From the NCBI GenBank assembly GCA_045648425.1, contig JAZRNV010000143.1, forward strand, positions 1-5,629: a stretch of 5,629 bases of DNA, read 5' to 3'. Both the position numbers and the translations under genes were made by a program. The notes below the pieces were generated by a model. That model did no database searches. It was given only the letters and a program-made list of their open reading frames with translations, and was not told where the DNA came from. Positions within the stretch are counted from its first letter, which is position 1; every line of letters begins with the position of its first letter. This stretch comes from RGIG2206 sp045648425 (GTDB taxonomy: Bacteria > Bacillota > Clostridia > Oscillospirales > Acutalibacteraceae). Below are positions 1 to 5,629 of this stretch, one piece after another.

Positions 1-28
1 CAAAATTAAATTCTATGATTTAATTTTG
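1..28. repeat. AT-rich inverted repeat 1 in the gyr leader
   Basis: Two perfect 11-bp arms, CAAAATTAAAT (1-11) and ATTTAATTTTG (18-28), flank a 6-base centre (12-17). Almost every arm base is A or T, and no T-run follows, so this does not look like a strong intrinsic terminator. It begins exactly at the window edge, so the repeat may extend further left. Its role is unknown. It could be the end of an upstream transcript or an AT-rich upstream element of the gyrase promoter region. Confidence 0.6.
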
Positions 29-52
29 CACAACATTCATTGCAATGGATAT

Positions 53-78
53 GGACAAATTTTCAAAGAAAATTTGCC
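53..78. repeat. Inverted repeat 2 in the gyr leader
   Basis: Perfect 9-bp arms, CAAATTTTC (56-64) and GAAAATTTG (68-76), enclose an AAA loop (65-67). Two further G-C pairs (53-54 with 77-78) extend the stem if A55 is bulged. The centre is at position 66, one of three dyads spaced about 21-22 bp apart. No T-run follows, so terminator function on its own is unlikely. Confidence 0.65.
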
Positions 79-98
79 GCAAAATCAAAGATTTTGTG
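78..98. repeat. Inverted repeat 3 in the gyr leader
   Basis: Perfect 7-bp arms, CAAAATC (80-86) and GATTTTG (90-96), surround an AAA loop (87-89). As RNA the stem extends to 9 pairs through a G79-U97 wobble and C78-G98. The heptamer TCAAAGA at its centre (85-91) also forms the centre of repeat 2 (63-69), exactly 22 bp upstream. Bases 78 and 98 are shared with the neighbouring repeats, so the elements abut directly. Confidence 0.55.
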
Positions 99-119
99 TC
101 GAAACAAGTTTGTTTCGAC
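98..119. repeat. 22-bp near-palindrome overlapping the putative gyrB -35
   Basis: Perfect 10-bp arms, GTCGAAACAA (98-107) and TTGTTTCGAC (110-119), are separated by only GT. This is the most GC-containing and most symmetrical of the four leader repeats. The 2-base centre is too tight for a full RNA hairpin (a 4-base loop with 9 pairs is realistic), so a dimeric protein-binding site is an equal possibility. The right arm contains the candidate -35 TTGTTT. It does not match the Gram-positive LexA pattern of GAAC-N4-GTTC. Confidence 0.65.
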
Positions 120-138
120 TAACCATAACCATTATAAA
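110..138 (+). promoter_or_regulatory. Candidate sigma-A promoter for gyrBA
   Basis: TTGTTT (110-115, 3 of 6 matches to TTGACA) and TATAAA (133-138, 5 of 6 matches to TATAAT) are separated by the ideal 17 bp. Transcription would start near position 145, giving a short 5' leader of about 30 nt before gyrB. The spacer carries a tandem AACCAT AACCAT (121-132). The -35 hexamer lies within the right arm of the 98-119 palindrome, so a factor bound there would compete with RNA polymerase. The call rests on consensus matching only, and gyrB may also be read from promoters left of the window. Confidence 0.4.
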
Positions 139-163
139 CAAACTATGGCCGAAAAGGGCGGAT

Positions 164-168
164 AGGAG
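164..168 (+). promoter_or_regulatory. gyrB ribosome binding site deciding a GTG start
   Basis: AGGAG is followed by 7 nt and then GTG at 176. The first in-frame ATG (Met39, in the conserved RPGMY motif) lies far inside the conserved ATPase domain, so this Shine-Dalgarno sequence fixes the non-ATG start. Confidence 0.85.
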
Positions 169-175
169 ATAAAAA

Positions 176-2146
176 GTGAGTAACGAAAACAACAGCGTAA
201 ACATTTTGAATGCAACCGTTACCGAGGCATATGACGAGTCCTCAATACAGGTGCTCGAGGGTCTTGAGGCGGTGCGTAAGCGTCCCGGTATGTATATCGG
301 TTCTACCGGTGAATTGGGATTGCACCATCTTGTCTACGAAATCGTCGACAACTCAATAGACGAGGCATTGGCCGGCTTCTGTACCCATATAGAGGTTGAC
401 ATTTTGCCCCAAAACATAATTCGCGTTACCGATAACGGACGCGGAATTCCCGTGGGCATCCATCCAAAAATGGGTATTCCTACCGTCGAGGTTGTATTTA
501 CCATTCTGCACGCAGGCGGTAAGTTCGGCGACGGCGGCTATAAGGTAGCAGGCGGATTGCACGGTGTTGGTGCATCGGTTGTTAACGCCCTCAGTGAATT
601 TCTTGAGGTTGAGGTACATTCCGACGGCAAAATTCACCGTCAAAGATATGAGTGCGGCAAGGCGGTAACAGGTCTTGAGGTTGTTGGCACCACTGACCAC
701 ACCGGCACACAGGTTACCTTTAAGCCCGACCCCACACTTTTTACCGACACCACCGTTTATGAGTTTGAGCGTCTTGCCAAGCGTTTGCAAGAGCAATCCT
801 TCCTTAACGCAGGCATAAAGGTTACCTTGACCGACCGACGTGAAGAGGAAGTAAGAAGCGAAACCTTCCATTACGAGGGCGGCATCAAGTCTTATTGTGA
901 ATATATGCTCTCTAAAAAGAAAGAGCGAAAAGATACCCTTAACGCCCTGCACGACGACGTAATCTATATGTCTACTGCCAATGACGAAAGCGCTGCCGAG
1001 GTTGCCCTTCAGTTCAACAACGGCTATGACACTCAAATTGTCAGCTTCGCCAACAATATGCACACCATCGATGGCGGCCAGCACGAAATCGGTTTTCGTG
1101 CCTCTTTGCGCGCTACCATCAACGCATACGCTCGCAAGTTCGGTCTTTTGAAGGATGCTAACCCCGACCTTAAGGATGACGATATTCAAGAGGGCTTGAT
1201 AGCCGTTGTATCGGTTAAGTTGAAGGATGCACAGTTTGAGTCACAGACCAAGGCAAAGCTGGGTAACACCTCAATGCGTACCCTTGTGCATCAGATGATA
1301 AAAGATCAGCTGATGGATTATCTCGAAAACAATCCCGTGCAGGCCCGCACCATTGTTAACAAGTCAATGGCTGCCTCTGCCGCCCGTGAAGCCGCACAAA
1401 AGGCACGCGAGGCAAGTCGCAACCGCACAAGTCTTTCAAAGGCACGTATGCCCGAAAAGCTGACCGACTGTATCAGCGATGACAACACTAAAAACGAAAT
1501 TTTCATCGTTGAGGGAGATTCTGCAGGCGGCTCTGCTTGTGACGGACGTAACTCAACCTATCAGGCAATTTTGCCTCTTTGGGGTAAGATGCTTAACGTT
1601 GAAAAGGCAAGAGCAGACAAGGTATTCAGCAACGAAAAGCTGACTCCCGTTATTGTTGCCTTGGGCACAGGTATCGGTGAGGAGTTTAACATTGAAAAGC
1701 TTCGTTATGACAAAATCATAATTATGGCCGATGCTGACGTTGACGGTGCTCACATCCGCACCCTGCTGCTTACCTTCTTCTACCGCTATATGAGGCCACT
1801 TATTGAAACAGGTCATATTTATCTTGCCCAGCCACCTCTTTACAAGGTATCAAAGGGCAAGCAGCATATGTATGCCTTCAGTGATGAAGAGCGTGATATG
1901 CAGATTGAGCAGTTTGGCGGCAGCGGCAGCGTTGACATTCAGCGCTACAAAGGTCTTGGTGAAATGGATCCCGAGCAATTGTGGGAGACTACTATGGACC
2001 CCGAACAACGCACAATGCTTAAGGTTGAAATGGCAGATGCCGAAAAGGCAGATGAGATATTTACCCTGCTTATGGGTGAAGAGGTTGAGCCCCGCCGTAA
2101 GTTTATTGAGGACAACGCCCTCAATGTTACCAATCTTGACGTTTAA
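176..2146 (+). CDS. gyrB: DNA gyrase subunit B (ATPase and TOPRIM subunit)
   Basis: This is the ATP-hydrolysing subunit of the A2B2 type IIA topoisomerase that introduces negative supercoils; it is cytoplasmic and nucleoid-associated. The 656-residue length is typical of Gram-positive GyrB, without the E. coli insertion. The GHKL ATPase domain (about 19-230) shows lid Tyr19, E55 and N59 in EIVDNSIDEA, TDNGRG (85-90), K116 and GGLHGVG (126-132). The transducer domain (about 235-405) has the ATP-contacting lysine in QTK (357-359). The TOPRIM domain (about 440-555) has EGDSAGGSA (446-454) and the metal aspartates D519, D521 and D523. The C-terminal tail has QRYKGLGEM (589-597). The GTG start is supported by AGGAG 7 nt upstream and gives an N-terminus about 11 residues longer than in Bacillus. 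Odd points are Ser149 where E. coli has the coumarin-contact Arg136, Trp469 at the E. coli Lys447 position, and Cys455-Asp456 after GGSA. ParE is less likely, because the following gene has a GyrA box. Confidence 0.98.
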   Translation: MSNENNSVNILNATVTEAYDESSIQVLEGLEAVRKRPGMYIGSTGELGLHHLVYEIVDNSIDEALAGFCTHIEVDILPQNIIRVTDNGRGIPVGIHPKMGIPTVEVVFTILHAGGKFGDGGYKVAGGLHGVGASVVNALSEFLEVEVHSDGKIHRQRYECGKAVTGLEVVGTTDHTGTQVTFKPDPTLFTDTTVYEFERLAKRLQEQSFLNAGIKVTLTDRREEEVRSETFHYEGGIKSYCEYMLSKKKERKDTLNALHDDVIYMSTANDESAAEVALQFNNGYDTQIVSFANNMHTIDGGQHEIGFRASLRATINAYARKFGLLKDANPDLKDDDIQEGLIAVVSVKLKDAQFESQTKAKLGNTSMRTLVHQMIKDQLMDYLENNPVQARTIVNKSMAASAAREAAQKAREASRNRTSLSKARMPEKLTDCISDDNTKNEIFIVEGDSAGGSACDGRNSTYQAILPLWGKMLNVEKARADKVFSNEKLTPVIVALGTGIGEEFNIEKLRYDKIIIMADADVDGAHIRTLLLTFFYRYMRPLIETGHIYLAQPPLYKVSKGKQHMYAFSDEERDMQIEQFGGSGSVDIQRYKGLGEMDPEQLWETTMDPEQRTMLKVEMADAEKADEIFTLLMGEEVEPRRKFIEDNALNVTNLDV

Positions 2147-2151
2147 GGAGG
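2146..2151 (+). promoter_or_regulatory. gyrA ribosome binding site overlapping the gyrB stop
   Basis: A perfect AGGAGG lies 9 nt before the gyrA ATG, and its first A is the last base of the gyrB TAA (2144-2146). A ribosome terminating on gyrB therefore sits on the gyrA Shine-Dalgarno. This arrangement suits translational coupling and matched production of the two subunits. Confidence 0.88.
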
Positions 2152-2160
2152 TGCAGAGAA

Positions 2161-4770
2161 ATGGCAGTTAAAGAAACAGTAAATTGGCCCAAAGATGAAG
2201 AAACCAAAATAGTGCCTGTTGAGATATGCGATGAAGTGTCAAACAGCTTCCTTGACTACTCAATGAGCGTTATCGTAAGCCGTGCTCTGCCCGATGTTCG
2301 CGATGGACTCAAGCCGGTTCACCGCCGCATACTTTACACAATGTACGAAAACGGACTTACTCCCGACAAGGCACACCGCAAGTGCGCCGACACAGTCGGT
2401 TCTGTGCTTGGTCGTTACCATCCCCACGGTGACGCCTCTGTTTACGATGCAATGGTTCGTATGGCGCAGGATTTCTCCCTTCGCTATCCTATGGTTGACG
2501 GTCACGGTAACTTCGGTTCAATCGACGGCTATCCTGCCGCTGCTTACCGATATACCGAAAGCCGCCTTGCTAAATTGGCAGTGCATATGCTTGACGATAT
2601 TGATAAGGAAACAGTCAAGTTTGCACCCAACTATGACGACCGCTTAAAAGAGCCCACCGTATTGCCCAGCCGCTTCCCCAGCTTGCTGGTTAACGGCTCA
2701 TCAGGTATCGCGGTTGGTATGGCAACCAACATTCCCCCTCACAATCTTGGTGAGGTTATTGACGGAATGTGCTGCCTTATTGACAATCCCGATGCCGAGC
2801 TTTCCGATTTGTGTGAGCATATCAAGGGCCCCGACTTCCCAACCGCAGGCATAATTATGGGTATGAGCGGCATCCGTGCCGCCTATGCCACCGGCCGCGG
2901 CAAGATTATTCTTCGCGGCAAAACCGAAATTGAAGAGACCTCCAACGGACGCTTCAGAATTATTATTACCGAAATTCCTTACAGCGTTAACAAAAAAATG
3001 CTGGTTAAATCCATCTGCGATTTGGCCAACGAAAAGCGCGTTGAAGGCATTGATGATGTTGTTGACCACTCCTCAAAGCGCGACGGTGGTATCCGCATAG
3101 TTGTTTCTCTTAAAAAGGATGCTAATCCCCAGGTTGTGCTTAACAAGCTCTTTGCCTATACTCAGCTGCAAACCTCTTTTGGCGTAATAAATCTTGCTCT
3201 GGTTAACGGCGAGCCCAAGGTGCTCACCCTTAAAGAGATGCTTCAGCACTACATTGACCACCAGTGCGAGATTATTGAAAACCGCACCAAATATTTCTTG
3301 CGCAAGGCACAGGAAAGGTTGCACATTTTGGATGCTCTTTCCACCGCCCTCGACTTTATTGACGAGGTTATTGCCATCCTTCGCGCCAGCAAATCGGTCA
3401 ATGACGGTAAGACTGCCCTTATGGAGCGCTTCGAATTTGACGAGATTCAGGCAACTGCTATCGTGCAGATGCGACTCGGCCAGTTGACGGGCTTGGAAAG
3501 ACAGAAAATTGATGATGAAATTGCCGATTTAAGGGTAAAAATCGCCGATTATCAAGATATTCTTGCCAACCACAGCCGCGTGCTTGATATTGTTAAGACC
3601 GAGGCACTTAACCTGCGTGATAAATATGCCGATGACCGCCGCACCGAAATAACCGCTGTTACCGGCGAGGTTGATATCGAAGACCTGATTCCTGAAGAAA
3701 ATAGCGTTATCACCCTTACAAAAATGGGTTACGTTAAGCGTATTTCTTCTGATGAATATCAGATTCAGAATCGCGGTGGCCGCGGCAAGAAGGGTATGAC
3801 CACCCGTGAAGAAGATATGGTGGACAATATGTTTGTCTGCTCAAGTCACGATCGCGTGATGTTCTTCAGCAACTTTGGCCGCGTTTATCGCCTGAAGGCA
3901 TACGAAATCCCCGAGGGCACACGCAACGGCAAGGGCCTTAACATCATAAATGTTCTGCCCCTCCAGCCCGAAGAGAAAATTACCGTTATGCTCAAGGTCA
4001 CCGAGACCGATGACCAAGAGAATTATATCTGTATGGTTACCAAGCACGGCGTCATCAAGCGTTCACGCCTCAGCGTATATGATACCAACCGCAAGGGAGG
4101 CATCAACGCTATCGAGCTTGACGAGGGTGACGAGCTGCGCTGGGCACAAATCACCGATGGCACCAAGGATATTTTGGTTGCAACCCGCAAGGGTCTTGCT
4201 ATCCGCTTTGCCGAAACCGACGCCAGACCCTTGGGCAGAACGGCACGCGGTGTGCGCGCCATCTCTCTCACCGAAGGTGACGAGGTTGCAGGTATGGTTG
4301 TTGTTGATGACAGCCGCACCCTCTTTACCGCAAGTGAAACGGGCTACGGCCGTCGCAGTCACTTTAGTGATTATCGCCGTCAATCCCGTGGCGGTAAGGG
4401 TATGACCAACTACAAGACCGCAAAATACGGCTTGGTTGCCTCCGTTAAGACGGTTGGCGAGGATGAGGATGCCATTCTTATCTCGTCAAACGGCGTAATC
4501 ATCCGCATTTATGCCGACTCGGTCAGCTTGTTCTCACGCACCGCCAAGGGTGTAAGGGTAATGCGCCCCGATGAGGGAGACTTCCTCTATACTATGGAGA
4601 TTACCGAGCATTCTGAAGAAGCCGAAATGGCCGAGGCCCCCTCAGCCGAGGATATGGCCGATAACGCTCCCGAGCCGGATGAAACCGAGGGCGAAGCAGC
4701 TGCTACCGATGCACAAGAGGCATTTGATGCAGTGATGAAAAATGCCGCCGAGCACCCCGTTGAGGAATAA
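2161..4770 (+). CDS. gyrA: DNA gyrase subunit A (DNA cleavage and wrapping subunit)
   Basis: This subunit breaks and rejoins both DNA strands through a tyrosine-phosphate link and wraps DNA so that gyrase supercoils negatively; it works with the GyrB encoded 14 bp upstream. It is 869 residues long, close to E. coli (875). The breakage-reunion domain (about 20-495) begins in the conserved SRALPDVRDGLKPVHRRILY block (40-59). It contains the quinolone region HPHGDASVYD (87-96), catalytic Arg130-Tyr131 in AYRYTE, and a coiled-coil or tower region near 365-490. The C-terminal beta-pinwheel (about 505-815) has the GyrA box QNRGGRGK (536-543) in its first blade, a second box-like QSRGGKG (741-747), and degenerate blade repeats at 644-651, 691-698 and 792-799. 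The GyrA box separates it from ParC. Odd points are Ala92 at the E. coli Ser83 position and a disordered-looking, strongly acidic tail (816-869). The gene ends in TAA followed directly by an in-frame TAG. Confidence 0.98.
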   Translation: MAVKETVNWPKDEETKIVPVEICDEVSNSFLDYSMSVIVSRALPDVRDGLKPVHRRILYTMYENGLTPDKAHRKCADTVGSVLGRYHPHGDASVYDAMVRMAQDFSLRYPMVDGHGNFGSIDGYPAAAYRYTESRLAKLAVHMLDDIDKETVKFAPNYDDRLKEPTVLPSRFPSLLVNGSSGIAVGMATNIPPHNLGEVIDGMCCLIDNPDAELSDLCEHIKGPDFPTAGIIMGMSGIRAAYATGRGKIILRGKTEIEETSNGRFRIIITEIPYSVNKKMLVKSICDLANEKRVEGIDDVVDHSSKRDGGIRIVVSLKKDANPQVVLNKLFAYTQLQTSFGVINLALVNGEPKVLTLKEMLQHYIDHQCEIIENRTKYFLRKAQERLHILDALSTALDFIDEVIAILRASKSVNDGKTALMERFEFDEIQATAIVQMRLGQLTGLERQKIDDEIADLRVKIADYQDILANHSRVLDIVKTEALNLRDKYADDRRTEITAVTGEVDIEDLIPEENSVITLTKMGYVKRISSDEYQIQNRGGRGKKGMTTREEDMVDNMFVCSSHDRVMFFSNFGRVYRLKAYEIPEGTRNGKGLNIINVLPLQPEEKITVMLKVTETDDQENYICMVTKHGVIKRSRLSVYDTNRKGGINAIELDEGDELRWAQITDGTKDILVATRKGLAIRFAETDARPLGRTARGVRAISLTEGDEVAGMVVVDDSRTLFTASETGYGRRSHFSDYRRQSRGGKGMTNYKTAKYGLVASVKTVGEDEDAILISSNGVIIRIYADSVSLFSRTAKGVRVMRPDEGDFLYTMEITEHSEEAEMAEAPSAEDMADNAPEPDETEGEAAATDAQEAFDAVMKNAAEHPVEE

Positions 4771-4780
4771 TAGCTAAAAT

Positions 4781-4818
4781 AAAACCGCAGTTCAAACGAA
4801 CTGCGGTTTTTAATTTTT
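4781..4818. terminator. Bidirectional intrinsic terminator between gyrA and the convergent gene
   Basis: Perfect 13-bp arms, AAAACCGCAGTTC (4781-4793) and GAACTGCGGTTTT (4798-4810), enclose an AAAC loop. On the plus strand the GC-containing stem runs into T5-AA-T5 (4807-4818). On the minus strand the complement of 4776-4784 gives TTTTATTTTA after the stem. It therefore fits as a terminator for both gyrBA and the leftward gene. The minus-strand stop codon (4817-4819) overlaps the plus-strand T-tract, so the whole gap between the two genes is used. Confidence 0.93.
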
Positions 4819-5629
4819 AAATTAATTCTTGAAGCTGGGTACCGTCGGTTTTGATTTTATAATGTTTAACAGTAACCATCTTGTCGCTGTCAAATTTAAC
4901 GCCCAGGTAAAAATAAATCCAATTGCCTGCCACGCTTAACTTGTCGCAATATCCGTCGTACACCAGTTGATTAGAGGTGCCGTCGGTTTTGATTTTGTAC
5001 AGCTTGTGGTCATAATAATCGGTGTAATATATCCAACCGTTTTCGGCAGTTACGTTCGTAGCGCCGCTCTCAACCAGCGTTTGTTTAAAGCTGCCGTCAA
5101 GCTTTTCCTTTGTAAGGTCGCCGGTGGTGTAAAAGTAGCCGTCATAGAAAAACATTCCTTGAGAGCCGCCACGGCCGTAACAAACCTTGTTTTGTCCGTT
5201 AAGATCGGTAGAATAGAGATCCAAATAATATTTATAATAAATCCTGCCCTCATACACACAAGGGTCGAATATGGTCATATCCTCTTTGATTATCTCGGTA
5301 GGCTCAAACTTATCAATGGGGGTTTTATATAAGCTGCTTGCGCCGCTTGAGGTGGTATAAAATGCATAGCCGCTAACCACTGAAAGAGAGTATACCTTTT
5401 GGTCGCCGAAGCGCTTAAAGTCGGTGCCATCGGTGCGAACCTTGTAAATGTAGTGAGTTCTTGAATCTATAAAATAGACCCATGCGCCGCTTACATTTAT
5501 ATAGTATCCGCTGACCGCGTCGCAAAGTCTTACAGTTTTGGATTGGTCGGTTTTGGTTTTATACACGCCCGTAGAGGTACCAAAATATATCCAATCCCCT
5601 TGGATGGAGGCAAAGCCTTGGTTGTTTAG
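4817..5629 (-). CDS. DUF5050-type beta-propeller repeat protein, C-terminal part (5' end outside window)
   Basis: The reading frame stays open to the right edge, so only the last 270 codons are seen. A GTG at 5566 could be read as a start, but the same repeat pattern (GDWIYF) continues upstream of it, so it is internal. The fragment has about seven divergent copies of 'WIYY...LYK-x-TDGT', spaced roughly 35-46 residues. In fragment numbering, the aromatic strands are at 13-16, 50-53, 88-91, 129-132, 165-168, 199-202 and 237-240. The YKxxTDGT-type motifs are clearest at 62-69, 211-218 and 257-264. This resembles DUF5050 (the LRP1-like beta-propeller family). Proteins with this domain in Clostridia are often secreted or membrane-anchored, but any signal peptide or partner domain would lie outside the window. 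No catalytic motif is seen and the function is unknown. It converges on gyrA, with a shared terminator, and is not in the gyrase operon. Confidence 0.85.
   Translation of the reverse strand, partial: LNNQGFASIQGDWIYFGTSTGVYKTKTDQSKTVRLCDAVSGYYINVSGAWVYFIDSRTHYIYKVRTDGTDFKRFGDQKVYSLSVVSGYAFYTTSSGASSLYKTPIDKFEPTEIIKEDMTIFDPCVYEGRIYYKYYLDLYSTDLNGQNKVCYGRGGSQGMFFYDGYFYTTGDLTKEKLDGSFKQTLVESGATNVTAENGWIYYTDYYDHKLYKIKTDGTSNQLVYDGYCDKLSVAGNWIYFYLGVKFDSDKMVTVKHYKIKTDGTQLQELI
4838..4998 (-). repeat. DNA-level repeat pair within the propeller gene
   Basis: Positions 4838-4860 and 4976-4998 match at 21 of 23 bases and encode the YKIKTDGT motif of the last two propeller repeats, 138 bp (46 codons) apart. 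A more diverged relative at 5423-5446 encodes YKVRTDGT. The near-identity of the last pair suggests recent duplication or gene conversion of blades, or constrained coding; the remaining repeats have diverged at the DNA level. Confidence 0.6.

Noticed and set aside
98..119. LexA (SOS) box in the gyr leader
   Set aside because: The palindrome has GAAAC...GTTTC arms with the wrong spacing; the Gram-positive LexA consensus needs GAAC-N4-GTTC.
98..119. Rho-independent terminator for an upstream gene
   Set aside because: The stem is not followed by a T-run on either strand, and the loop is very tight.
145..165. Six-codon mini-ORF (ATG to TAG) ending in the gyrB Shine-Dalgarno
   Set aside because: It has no ribosome binding site of its own and is far too short to judge. 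Its position at the predicted transcript start is curious but could be chance.
2..172. A plus-strand frame open for 56 codons across the leader, ending just before gyrB
   Set aside because: It has no in-frame ATG or ribosome binding site. It runs through the inverted repeats, and its translation resembles no family I recognise. The openness probably reflects low stop frequency in one frame of a short repeat region. I cannot fully exclude the tail of an upstream gene.
353..1189. 278-codon minus-strand ORF opposite gyrB
   Set aside because: It lies entirely inside the well-supported gyrB gene and has no recognisable domain or convincing start. It is a shadow of codon bias on the coding strand.
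176..4770. parE-parC (topoisomerase IV) instead of gyrB-gyrA
   Set aside because: The second subunit has a clear GyrA box (536-543), and both proteins match gyrase motifs throughout.
4817..5566. Treating GTG at 5566 as the true start of the propeller gene
   Set aside because: The frame continues without a stop to 5629 and encodes more of the same repeat (GDWIYF), and no ribosome binding site precedes the GTG.
1..5629. CRISPR array, tRNA or rRNA gene, insertion sequence or prophage genes
   Set aside because: I found no regularly spaced direct repeats, no cloverleaf-like or rRNA-like sequence, and no transposase or phage motif on either strand.

Overview
The window is a chromosomal housekeeping locus, most likely from a Gram-positive Clostridia-type bacterium (Bacillota), plausibly a gut Oscillospiraceae-like lineage. 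This rests on four points. gyrB and gyrA are adjacent and co-directional. GyrB is the short form that lacks the long insertion of the E. coli protein. The Shine-Dalgarno sequences are strong (AGGAG and AGGAGG). A DUF5050-type repeat protein, a family common in Clostridia, lies next door. The exact genus cannot be read from the sequence.

Layout. Positions 1-175 are a non-coding, AT-rich leader. It holds four inverted repeats (1-28, 53-78, 78-98, 98-119); the last three abut and their centres lie about two helical turns apart. A candidate sigma-A promoter (110-115 / 133-138) and the gyrB ribosome binding site follow. gyrB (176-2146, GTG start) encodes the ATPase/TOPRIM subunit of DNA gyrase. 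After 14 bp, with a perfect Shine-Dalgarno overlapping the gyrB stop, comes gyrA (2161-4770), which encodes the DNA-cleaving and DNA-wrapping subunit. gyrA ends in two in-frame stops, followed by a 13-bp perfect hairpin flanked by A- and T-tracts that can terminate transcription in both directions. A convergent minus-strand gene (5629 down to 4817) enters from the right edge. Only its C-terminal 270 codons are present, and they encode about seven repeats of the 'WIYY...LYKIKTDGT' type (DUF5050, beta-propeller-like).

How the genes work together. GyrB and GyrA form the A2B2 gyrase heterotetramer, which introduces negative supercoils using ATP. They are almost certainly one transcriptional unit with translational coupling. 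The convergent gene is separated from them by the shared terminator and has no evident functional link.

I see no undescribed defence, mobile or biosynthetic system here. The observations most worth following are the array of inverted repeats over the gyr promoter, three non-consensus residues at drug-contact positions of gyrase (GyrA Ala92, GyrB Ser149, GyrB Trp469), the acidic GyrA tail, and the edge-truncated repeat protein.
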